Virus record (IMG/VR): IMGVR_UViG_3300030419_002044
Span: 1 to 26,549 of that record
Strand: one strand, 5' to 3'
DNA: 26,549 bases
From: a virus
Made by a program: the position numbers and the translations under genes. The notes beneath the pieces are model-generated. The model was given only the letters and a program-made list of their open reading frames with translations, made no database searches and was not told where the DNA came from. This document shows positions 1 through 6,066 of the stretch, in pieces. How positions within the stretch are numbered: the stretch's first letter is position 1; each line of letters begins with the position of its first letter.

Positions 1-62
1 TGTGAAATAAAATCTGGAATATTACTTAGATCTTGGGTTACCTTAGTATACCAATTAACCAT
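1..62 (-). CDS. N-terminal fragment of an unknown protein
   Basis: Only the first 20 codons lie in the window; the reading frame begins MVNWYTKVTQDLSN and runs off the left edge. The ATG sits six bases after a clear TATAAT box and there is no Shine-Dalgarno sequence, so the mRNA is probably leaderless. I recognise no function from this fragment. The start is supported by the promoter geometry, which matches two other genes in the window. Confidence 0.55.
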   Translation of the reverse strand, partial: MVNWYTKVTQDLSNIPDFIS

Positions 63-68
63 ACTAAT

Positions 69-96
69 ATTATATACTAATCTGTTAAGATGTCAA
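69..96 (-). promoter_or_regulatory. sigma70-type early promoter, leaderless geometry
   Basis: TTGACA (91-96), a 16-base spacer and TATAAT (69-74), all on the minus strand. Six bases separate the -10 box from the ATG at 62, so transcription should start at or next to the start codon. Both hexamers match the bacterial sigma70 consensus exactly. Confidence 0.75.
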
Positions 97-97
97 G

Positions 98-313
98 TTA
101 TTCATCATCATAATAGTAGCTAGTATCATCCGTGTCGTCATTATATTCGACAGCTTTTGCTAGATATTTGTCTTCTGCAGCTAATGTGGTAAGTGTTTCA
201 TCAGTAACACCTAAATCGATTAATTCTCCTATCCAATGATCTGCTGCGCTTTGTTTGTCTTTGATGTACTCTTTTAAAATAGTCCAGGTTTCAACAATGA
301 GCTCATCATCCAT
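98..313 (-). CDS. small acidic protein, unknown function
   Basis: 71 residues, strongly acidic, ending in a Tyr/Asp-rich tail (DDTDDTSYYYDDE). An SD sequence AGAGGAA lies about eight bases before the ATG, which supports this start. It follows uvsX by 58 bases and is probably transcribed with it; the promoter at 69-96 lies beyond its 3' end and serves the next gene. No membrane segment or known motif is visible, and I do not recognise the family. An acidic DNA-mimic or a structural role are both possible; nothing in the sequence decides. Confidence 0.7.
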   Translation of the reverse strand: MDDELIVETWTILKEYIKDKQSAADHWIGELIDLGVTDETLTTLAAEDKYLAKAVEYNDDTDDTSYYYDDE

Positions 314-371
314 GCAACTTATTCCTCTATGTTTTCTTTAATAGCATATGAATCTTACTTTATCCAATAGC

Positions 372-1460
372 TTATACGACATTATTTAGTTCCGTTTCTT
401 CTTCTTCTGTCGCCTCAGGTTCTGCTTCTACTTCAACTTTTAAACCCTCAGATTTTGTAGCATAATCTTCCATAATTATTTCTAACTTATCACCAGTCCA
501 ACCTTTGCGAAACGCTAGTATTTCCTCACCTGCACTAGTAATATATTTAAGACGATTGCCCTGTTTTGTTAAAAGCCCTTGTTTTTCAAACATATCTAGT
601 AAGCCACTATAAGGATCCATTCCTGATTCATATGGAATTTTAACCTGTACTCCTTCAAATGGTTTATTAAATCTTGTTTTCATAACTTTACATGCTGCAC
701 GGATACCTTGCACATCGCTTGTCTTATTGCCCTCTAAATCTTCTTTAAGTTTAAGTTTACGCATAGCAACAACAATACTACTTGCATAGATAAAACCTTG
801 ACCGCCGCTTATCTTGTCATCTGGATCAAACATATCCTGGCTTGCATAAGTGTGATTAGTGCATACCATGCCTACATTATAACTACCAATCATGTTAACT
901 GTATTACGTACCAGAGCAGTAAGTGCTTTAGGCTTGCGACCCATATCACCTTTCATGTCACCCTTATCAAATTGATCAACATCAGTAGGTGTTAGTAACA
1001 TGCCCAAACTATCAATAACAAATAACACCTTAGGACGATCTTCCTCGGCCATACTTTTATAATCTTTCATAAATGTGCTAATTGTCTTAGCAACATCATC
1101 AATCATGCTCATGCTTAATTTTAGTAGTTTACTTTCGTCAGTATCTACACCAAGTGCATGTAGCCATGTCTCATCTAATGCGTTTTCGCTATCTATTAGT
1201 ACAACAAAGATATCTTGTTCCTGTGCGGCTTTAACAATATTAGCACTGGCAAAGTAACTTTTGCCTGCACCTGATTCTCCAGCGAATACTGTAACTTTAC
1301 CCATAGGAACACCTTTGTGAAAGTCTCCGCTAATAAGATAGTTAAGTGCATAGTTGCCTGTGCTAACCCAATCAGTTGGGTCATGAAAACCTACACTTAG
1401 TCCATCGATTGATTTTGTAATATCCTTGCGGAACTTACTTACGTCAAAAGGTTTTGCCAT
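372..1460 (-). CDS. uvsX: UvsX/RecA-like recombinase
   Basis: 362 residues, close to the usual T4 UvsX length. It should be the phage strand-exchange ATPase that forms filaments on ssDNA during recombination-dependent replication and repair. Visible motifs are Walker A GESGAGKS (residues 61-68), the Walker B-type segment VLFVIDS (145-151) and a RecA-core TNHTYAS segment (201-207), followed by an SGGQG loop near 218-222. The C-terminus is a Glu-rich tail, as in other RecA-family proteins. The SD GAGGA six bases before the ATG lies in the end of the upstream 280-residue gene, only two bases away, so the two are co-transcribed. In T4, UvsX works with gp32, which is encoded about 1.3 kb upstream here. 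No UvsY was recognised in the window. Confidence 0.93.
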   Translation of the reverse strand: MAKPFDVSKFRKDITKSIDGLSVGFHDPTDWVSTGNYALNYLISGDFHKGVPMGKVTVFAGESGAGKSYFASANIVKAAQEQDIFVVLIDSENALDETWLHALGVDTDESKLLKLSMSMIDDVAKTISTFMKDYKSMAEEDRPKVLFVIDSLGMLLTPTDVDQFDKGDMKGDMGRKPKALTALVRNTVNMIGSYNVGMVCTNHTYASQDMFDPDDKISGGQGFIYASSIVVAMRKLKLKEDLEGNKTSDVQGIRAACKVMKTRFNKPFEGVQVKIPYESGMDPYSGLLDMFEKQGLLTKQGNRLKYITSAGEEILAFRKGWTGDKLEIIMEDYATKSEGLKVEVEAEPEATEEEETELNNVV

Positions 1461-1462
1461 TT

Positions 1463-2305
1463 CTAATCCTCTATTATAATTTTAAAACTGTTATTTTTAT
1501 TATTATAAACTATTTGTCTATACTCTGTCAGTCTATTTTTATAGTCTACTAAATTTCCTATGTTTAGAAAATCTCCGGATGGCTCTCTATTTAATTTTTT
1601 ACACCAGTTGCTATATTCTTTACTAAGTGGTATAGTCTGTGGGCGAGAAAGACTAATATCAACAACTCCTAATAATTCGTTGTATGTATTCTCATCATTA
1701 AATTCTAATTTATCGTCTGAAGTATTAAATTTATTATACAGCGTCCTGCCAAGATGTTTGAACGCTAATCTAAAGTTACATACGTCATTTGTACAACGAT
1801 TTTTTGGAAATGGGTTATCCATTTGTAACCAATGCCCTACATCATATCTTACTCTATTAAACTGACTTTCAAAGCGGTGTATGGCAGTATTTAAACTATT
1901 ATAATGATCCATTTTGTTAATTTTTGTAATTACATCATTCCATGCAGGATAAAGATTATCATCTGAAAAATATTCTAAAAGTCCTTTGTTCTTTACATCT
2001 ACTTTTATATTATTATATTTTTCAGATGCCCAGTCAGCGTGTAGCTTATTAAGAACATGCTGATTAAAATACTCATAATTTTCGTATACGTTAAATTTGC
2101 AGCCTGTGTAATATTCAAAGTATTCATTTATTTCATTGGTAAGATCGCATATAACAGCAGGATCTTTAAAAGAATTCTTTGTCCCAAACTCATTTTTATT
2201 TTTAGCATTAAGTTCATCAACATAATAAGTTAAAATATCACTATTATTGTTTGCAACAAATGGTAAGATATCAGTTGATTTATCAAATTGAAGAAAGAAG
2301 TTCAT
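1463..2305 (-). CDS. unknown 280-residue protein
   Basis: 280 residues, rich in Asn, Tyr and Asp, with no signal peptide or membrane segment. I do not recognise the family. Segments that look constrained are NKLHADW (about residue 87), LNTAIHRFE (about 138), NRCTNDVCNF (about 169), KHLGRTLYNKF (about 183) and YSNWCKKLNREPSGDF near the C-terminus. The His, Cys and acidic residues in these could form a metal site, but that is speculation. The start codon overlaps the stop of the upstream 49-residue gene as ATGA, and the 3' end is two bases from uvsX, so it belongs to a gp32-to-uvsX replication-type operon. Its position suggests an early or middle gene; its function is unknown. Confidence 0.75.
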   Translation of the reverse strand: MNFFLQFDKSTDILPFVANNNSDILTYYVDELNAKNKNEFGTKNSFKDPAVICDLTNEINEYFEYYTGCKFNVYENYEYFNQHVLNKLHADWASEKYNNIKVDVKNKGLLEYFSDDNLYPAWNDVITKINKMDHYNSLNTAIHRFESQFNRVRYDVGHWLQMDNPFPKNRCTNDVCNFRLAFKHLGRTLYNKFNTSDDKLEFNDENTYNELLGVVDISLSRPQTIPLSKEYSNWCKKLNREPSGDFLNIGNLVDYKNRLTEYRQIVYNNKNNSFKIIIED

Positions 2306-2451
2306 TCTACTTTCTTATTTCTTAGTACCCACTTGTGTGCCTTCTCATCCCATTTAACTAAGTCAGCACTAACATGTGAGTTTCCATGTGAAACTGTCTT
2401 GCCTGTACGTTTTGCTTTTGGATCCTTACCCGGCATTAATTTTTTACCCAT
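2302..2451 (-). CDS. small basic protein, unknown function
   Basis: A 49-residue basic protein beginning MGKKLMPGKDPKAKRTGKT and ending WVLRNKKVE. The SD GGAG six bases before the ATG gives a clean start. Its stop overlaps the next gene's start as ATGA (2302-2305), which implies translational coupling to the 280-residue protein. It lies 14 bases after the 63-residue gene. The Lys/Arg-rich composition would fit nucleic-acid binding, but there is no recognised motif. Confidence 0.7.
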   Translation of the reverse strand: MGKKLMPGKDPKAKRTGKTVSHGNSHVSADLVKWDEKAHKWVLRNKKVE

Positions 2452-2465
2452 TTGTATCTCCAATG

Positions 2466-2657
2466 TTATTCGTCACGTTCCATTTCCGTTGCTTCTGTAA
2501 TGATTTCTAAAAGTTCTTCGACAGATGAAACCATAACCCTAGCGTTAGCCCAGTCATCTTCTTCATTTTTACCGGACACGTCAACCATGTAACCATTATC
2601 ATAAAGGTTAACTGTAAGTGAATCACCTATTTTTGCAAGTTTGTCTTTAAGTTGCAT
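2466..2657 (-). CDS. small acidic protein downstream of gp32
   Basis: 63 residues; the N-terminal half reads like a small beta-sheet domain (IGDSLTVNLYDNGYMVDVSG) followed by an acidic helix (VEELLEIITEATEMERDE). The SD GGAG lies just before the ATG, immediately downstream of the gp32 hairpin. I recall similar small proteins in marine T4-like phages but no function. It is probably expressed by read-through past the gp32 hairpin. A role next to gp32 and uvsX in replication is inference from position only. Confidence 0.7.
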   Translation of the reverse strand: MQLKDKLAKIGDSLTVNLYDNGYMVDVSGKNEEDDWANARVMVSSVEELLEIITEATEMERDE

Positions 2658-2680
2658 TGTATTTCTCCATTTTAAAGGGA

Positions 2681-2706
2681 AAGGGGAGGAGTTTCCTCCT
2701 CCCCTT
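2681..2706 (-). terminator. GC-rich hairpin after gp32
   Basis: An 11-bp perfect stem (2681-2691 with 2696-2706). On the minus strand it is closed by a GAAA tetraloop. It begins nine bases beyond the gp32 stop. The following TTTCCCTTTAAAA is only partly T-rich, so it may be a leaky terminator or an mRNA 3'-end stabiliser that favours gp32 over the genes downstream. Confidence 0.7.
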
Positions 2707-2714
2707 AATTATAA

Positions 2715-3692
2715 TTAGGCTTTTTGCCTTGCACGAATCATTGCAAGAATGTCATCTGCACTCTTACCACCTGATTCTTCTGTAGACTCTGCTACTTGAG
2801 CAGGCTCTGCAGGTACAGACTCAGCTACTGGCTTTTCTACTGCTTCTGTTGTTGGCGCTGGTGTTGCTACTGGTGCAGGTGTTGCAGACGCATTTGAGGA
2901 TCCTGCTGGTGCATCAACTCCGAATGGACGATAGTATTGTCCAAAACGCTCAACATCATAAGCATCGCCATCAACGGATGCTTCAAACATCTCCTTAATA
3001 GCGTTTAATTCTACCTCGCCTGGACGCTTGGGTAGAAAGTCGGATAGGTTATATAACCCATGGGTTTCAATAGCTGCTTTCTGATCAGCTGTTAGCGCAG
3101 TTTCTTTGCGGGCCCATTTACTAGTGGAATAATCCGCATACTGACCTTTTGTAGTTTTAGTAATACGGAAGTCTAATCCCATTTCTGGATCAGTTGGAAG
3201 CTCTTGGATATCTGGATCCATTAATGCGTCCTTAATAATACCAAAAATACTTGGGCTAATAACAAACCTGCGAATTGGATTCTCAGGTGTATTATCATCA
3301 GTCATTGGATTTTCGTTCACAAAGCCCTGAAAAATGTATGAACGCTTTTTCCAATATTTACGACCCATGTCTTCTAGACTTGAGTCTTTGAACCACCCAC
3401 GTACTTCACTTAGTACTGGGCACGTATCATTCCACATTTCAACGCATGGAACCTGAACAACAATTTGCTTGCTGTCTTGGTTCTTTACGCCATTAAAAGG
3501 TAACCGAATCATCAAACGTTCTTTCCAAAAGAAAGTATTTGATTCATCATTATCCTGCAGGAAACGAACTACTGCCGTTGATCCTTCTGGAATATTCCAA
3601 TGTGGGTAAATTGCGTTGTCGCCGCCGCTGCCACGCTCTGTGCGTGATTCTTGTGCTTTTAGTTTTGCACGGATTTCTGCTAAAGATGCCAT
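2715..3692 (-). CDS. gp32: gp32 single-stranded DNA-binding protein
   Basis: 325 residues, the T4 gp32 size class. It coats ssDNA at the replication fork and in recombination. The OB-fold core runs from about residue 28 to 235 (VVRFLQDND, KYWKKRSYIFQGFV, RRFVISPSIFGIIKD). T4 gp32 binds zinc with one His and three Cys; here Cys83 and Cys91 are seen in CVEMWNDTCPVL but the third position (T4 CPVC) is Leu94. A Pro/Ala/Glu-rich linker follows from about 260. The C-terminus (SADDILAMIRARQKA) echoes the N-terminus (LAEIRAKLKAQ). The SD AAAGGAG lies ten bases before the chosen ATG. An out-of-frame ATG at 3700 would give only a six-codon peptide. Promoters of both the early and late kind lie upstream. 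Confidence 0.92.
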   Translation of the reverse strand: MASLAEIRAKLKAQESRTERGSGGDNAIYPHWNIPEGSTAVVRFLQDNDESNTFFWKERLMIRLPFNGVKNQDSKQIVVQVPCVEMWNDTCPVLSEVRGWFKDSSLEDMGRKYWKKRSYIFQGFVNENPMTDDNTPENPIRRFVISPSIFGIIKDALMDPDIQELPTDPEMGLDFRITKTTKGQYADYSTSKWARKETALTADQKAAIETHGLYNLSDFLPKRPGEVELNAIKEMFEASVDGDAYDVERFGQYYRPFGVDAPAGSSNASATPAPVATPAPTTEAVEKPVAESVPAEPAQVAESTEESGGKSADDILAMIRARQKA

Positions 3693-3765
3693 AGTGCCAT
3701 TTCTCCTTTGCCTATTGTTTAGCCTATTTGTGTTTGCCTAAGACATACACTACATTAACTCTTAT

Positions 3766-3795
3766 AGTATATGACATGTGTATTTATCAAGTCAA
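3766..3795 (-). promoter_or_regulatory. sigma70-type promoter of gp32
   Basis: TTGACT (3790-3795), an 18-base spacer and TATACT (3766-3771). The predicted start leaves a leader of about 70 bases with a normal SD, unlike the leaderless promoters elsewhere in the window. Confidence 0.6.
3780..3788 (-). promoter_or_regulatory. T4-late-type promoter of gp32
   Basis: GATAAATAC on the minus strand, matching the NATAAATAC motif found before virion genes in this window. It lies inside the spacer of the sigma70-type promoter, so gp32 may be transcribed both early and late. Confidence 0.55.
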
Positions 3796-3822
3796 TAAAA
3801 AAATTGTGTTTTTTCTGGTTTT

Positions 3823-4239
3823 TTATGGTTCTAGTAACCAACCCCTGTTTAGTACTTTATGCTTCCATCTATAAAAAGGTTCTGGTATTTCTAGTACCCA
3901 TTCGCCGTTAAATCCTAAATGGTTAGTTGGATCACCATAATCATGATCATTGCTATAGTTAACTAGATGTGTCCATTCAGGTATAATCTCAAAATCGTCT
4001 ATACATAACGATTGTACTATAATAGCAGTTTCAGGTGTATTATTATAGTCTTTATTTTTAAGTGCTACTCGTATATTAAACTTTTCTAATAAGCCTATTG
4101 AATCATTTAAAATCATTGATGACTTCAATGTTCCAGAATACAGTACTTTATCATTCACATGTAAGTCCATTTCAGGCATTGTACCTTTATAAGGTTCTAT
4201 ACGAGTCTTAATATCCAGCTGATTGTAGTATATGTTCAT
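3823..4239 (-). CDS. small partner protein of radical SAM gene 1
   Basis: 138 residues with alternating hydrophobic residues suggesting an all-beta domain; no signal peptide or membrane segment. Landmarks are DLHVNDKVLYSG (about 25-36), LCIDDFEIIPEW (about 78-89) and the C-terminal FNGEWVLEIPEPFYRWKHK. The start overlaps the radical SAM gene by 32 bases, so translation is probably coupled; the GGAG is only one base from the ATG, which is unusually close. The protein following the second radical SAM gene (24906-25361) shares the same order of landmarks (IDDELVYTS, LTINDVDMI, HNGKFAMELPVP), so I infer the two are remote homologues. It could be a substrate, a substrate-presenting domain or a chaperone for the enzyme. 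The function is unknown. Confidence 0.72.
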   Translation of the reverse strand: MNIYYNQLDIKTRIEPYKGTMPEMDLHVNDKVLYSGTLKSSMILNDSIGLLEKFNIRVALKNKDYNNTPETAIIVQSLCIDDFEIIPEWTHLVNYSNDHDYGDPTNHLGFNGEWVLEIPEPFYRWKHKVLNRGWLLEP

Positions 4240-5503
4240 ACTCCGGTGCGTAATCTAAGATAGTGTTTTTTCTAGAACTTTCTAGTTTTTTAATATAATT
4301 TACGAGATCAGGCCATCTATTAGTTTCGTCCGGCCCATTGCGAAGATAATCCACATAACTAAGAGCATCTCTAAGGATATACTCACGAGTTAAATTAGGG
4401 TCCCTAACATTTACCATATTAGAATCACTGCTTTTAACATTTTTACTTTTTACCCAACTATCTAAATCTTCTGCTATACTTTCCCTAACATCTTTTGGTA
4501 ATATTGACATACGCATAAAATCTGGATTGTTTAAAAAATTACAACTTTCTACGCCAACTTGGTTGTCATATGCATAATCATATATTGTTTTAAGATGTGC
4601 AATACTAAAAACAGTAGGCGTAGTTCTAATTTGTATTAGCCAGCCTATTTCTTTTGATAATGTTACCCACTTATTAAGCATATCTTTTACATGTTCAATA
4701 TTACTTGGCCATCGTAAGTAATCATTTATAGGATGCAAGCATTCAACACTCATGCCAACATTTACAGATTTAAACTTTTTTAGTAAATCAATAATATTGT
4801 TGTCCCATATGGTTAGGTTTGTTGTGAAACCAATAGTTGTTTCTTTATGTAATCCCTTGTCTACAAGTTGTGTTAGTATACGGTTAAACGCTGGCGTTAC
4901 TAATGTTTCACCTCCTATAAAATGGATATACTGTAGTTTTTTTGATTTAGTTAGAAGTTCTATAAATCTTTCTATAGCTACAGGATCATCAGTCCAATTT
5001 CTAGGAGGTAACTTATTAATCAAACCTAACTTCATAAACTCAGTTGCTAATTTACTGCTAGATTTAGGTTCGCAAAATATACAAGCACTGTTGCAATGAT
5101 TTCCAAGATCTATTTGCCAATCCTGCGGCCATAAATCAGTATCGCCGTTATTTTGTGCTGACTTAGCAAACTCATCATAGAATGTACTACTCCGTAAAGT
5201 TTTCTCAAAGTTTTTAGTATCAATGCCTACTTTAAGTAGTTGTTTTTCACGGCCACTTACCTTACCGTGCTTTTCCATTATAAAACATTGATTACATGCT
5301 TCTAAACTACCTCCTTGCAACATTGTTGCTCGTAAAGAGGACATTTCTTTTTGGAAGTATGTCACAAAATCAGTTTGATACAAATTGCTTGTTAGTTGAT
5401 TATTTTTATCAGGTAACCAACGACAATATAGCAATTTACCAGACGACAAAACCCTCATGTGAATCCATGGGCTTGCACAAAATGTTTTTGAGATAGGATT
5501 CAT
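4208..5503 (-). CDS. radical SAM protein with N-terminal auxiliary-cluster segment
   Basis: 431 residues. The SAM-binding [4Fe-4S] motif CxxxCxxC is Cys137, Cys141 and Cys144 in HCNSACIFCEP, followed by an IHFIGGETL segment that fits the SAM-binding GGE motif. Ahead of it, Cys9 (FCASPW), Cys27, Cys70 and Cys73 form the CxxPW...C...CxxC pattern of twitch/SPASM-like segments that hold an auxiliary cluster, here N-terminal. Family members catalyse radical reactions, often on peptides or proteins; the substrate here is unknown. The ATG lies five bases after a consensus TATAAT, with no SD, so the mRNA should be leaderless. A strong terminator just upstream isolates it from the late genes. The partner gene overlaps its 3' end. 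Confidence is high for radical SAM and low for any specific reaction. Confidence 0.88.
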   Translation of the reverse strand: MNPISKTFCASPWIHMRVLSSGKLLYCRWLPDKNNQLTSNLYQTDFVTYFQKEMSSLRATMLQGGSLEACNQCFIMEKHGKVSGREKQLLKVGIDTKNFEKTLRSSTFYDEFAKSAQNNGDTDLWPQDWQIDLGNHCNSACIFCEPKSSSKLATEFMKLGLINKLPPRNWTDDPVAIERFIELLTKSKKLQYIHFIGGETLVTPAFNRILTQLVDKGLHKETTIGFTTNLTIWDNNIIDLLKKFKSVNVGMSVECLHPINDYLRWPSNIEHVKDMLNKWVTLSKEIGWLIQIRTTPTVFSIAHLKTIYDYAYDNQVGVESCNFLNNPDFMRMSILPKDVRESIAEDLDSWVKSKNVKSSDSNMVNVRDPNLTREYILRDALSYVDYLRNGPDETNRWPDLVNYIKKLESSRKNTILDYAPEYEHILQSAGY

Positions 5504-5508
5504 TTTAT

Positions 5509-5538
5509 ATTATATACTATTTTGTGTGCTTTTGTCAA
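5509..5538 (-). promoter_or_regulatory. sigma70 consensus promoter of radical SAM gene 1
   Basis: TTGACA (5533-5538), an 18-base spacer and TATAAT (5509-5514). Both hexamers are perfect consensus. Only five bases separate the -10 box from the ATG at 5503, so the transcript should start at or next to the start codon. The -35 box abuts the T-run of the upstream terminator. Confidence 0.8.
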
Positions 5539-5564
5539 AAAAAGAGGTCCCCAAGGACCTCTTT
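5537..5564 (-). terminator. intrinsic terminator after the 134-residue gene
   Basis: A perfect 10-bp stem (5541-5550 with 5555-5564), loop of four, then a run of seven T on the minus strand. This is a textbook rho-independent terminator that closes the late unit containing the 888- and 134-residue genes, directly before the radical SAM promoter. Confidence 0.9.
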
Positions 5565-5590
5565 TAATAGTGATTAATAATTAATAATAA

Positions 5591-5995
5591 TTATACAGGG
5601 AATACGTCACTATCACCCACTACGTCTTCTTTTGCTGCGCTTGGGCCACCAGAAATTGCTGTAGCTGAGCTTAGGTTGATTGAATCAACTGTGCCTAATG
5701 CCCGCAGAGCTGCTTGGATAACAGTTAACGTAGCAAATTCAGCAACTGTTGTATCAGTTGTCATACCCTCAACACCAAAAATTTGACGTGTATTACTGTC
5801 AAATAATGGGCCTGCATATACCACTGTACCAAAAGTTCCGAGCATTTGTGTTACCGCTGCGATTGTACTCGCTGGGCCTGTTTTTCCGTTTACTGCGGAA
5901 AGGTAATCAATCTCAAGAAAACGAACCATGCCTGCTGGCGCCATTACTGTATTCTGCGTAGTTGCAGTTGGGTGTGTCCTGGTTACTTCTGCCAT
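5591..5995 (-). CDS. probable virion protein, 134 residues
   Basis: 134 residues, rich in Ala, Thr, Ser and Val with almost no Cys or Lys, like many phage structural proteins. I do not recognise the family. The start has an excellent SD (TAGGAG, then seven A, then ATG). A late-promoter motif lies 52 bases upstream of the ATG, overlapping the stop of the 888-residue gene, and a strong terminator follows. It can therefore be made alone and abundantly late in infection, which fits a capsid decoration or minor tail protein. That role is inference from composition and regulation; a possible 5' UTR hairpin pair is listed separately. Confidence 0.75.
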   Translation of the reverse strand: MAEVTRTHPTATTQNTVMAPAGMVRFLEIDYLSAVNGKTGPASTIAAVTQMLGTFGTVVYAGPLFDSNTRQIFGVEGMTTDTTVAEFATLTVIQAALRALGTVDSINLSSATAISGGPSAAKEDVVGDSDVFPV

Positions 5996-6016
5996 TTTTT
6001 TTCTCCTATTTATGAT

Positions 6017-6066
6017 GCACGAAAAAAATATAATACGTGCTTACTAGTATTTATTACTTCGCACGT
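6017..6066 (-). promoter_or_regulatory. alternative hairpins around a late promoter
   Basis: Three matching elements on the minus strand: ACGTGC (6061-6066), GCACGT (6035-6040) and CGTGC (6017-6021). The middle one can pair with the first (six bp, late promoter in the loop) or the last (five bp, T-rich loop). Late-initiated RNA lacks the first arm and can form only the second hairpin. Stems are short, so this is tentative. Confidence 0.35.
6047..6055 (-). promoter_or_regulatory. T4-late-type promoter of the 134-residue gene
   Basis: AATAAATAC on the minus strand, overlapping the stop codon of the 888-residue gene. The expected leader is about 45 bases. Confidence 0.65.

Noticed and set aside
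3680-3700. Six-codon upstream frame overlapping the gp32 start as a translational regulator
   Set aside because: The SD is only two bases from its ATG, and a frame this short is expected by chance; nothing else supports it.
4752-5099. Plus-strand 115-codon open frame opposite radical SAM gene 1
   Set aside because: It is an antisense shadow: no SD or promoter, and the minus strand encodes a clear radical SAM protein there.
6006-6014. CATAAATAG as a further late promoter for the 134-residue gene
   Set aside because: It overlaps the gene's own SD, so a transcript from it would lack the ribosome site; the motif also ends in G rather than C.
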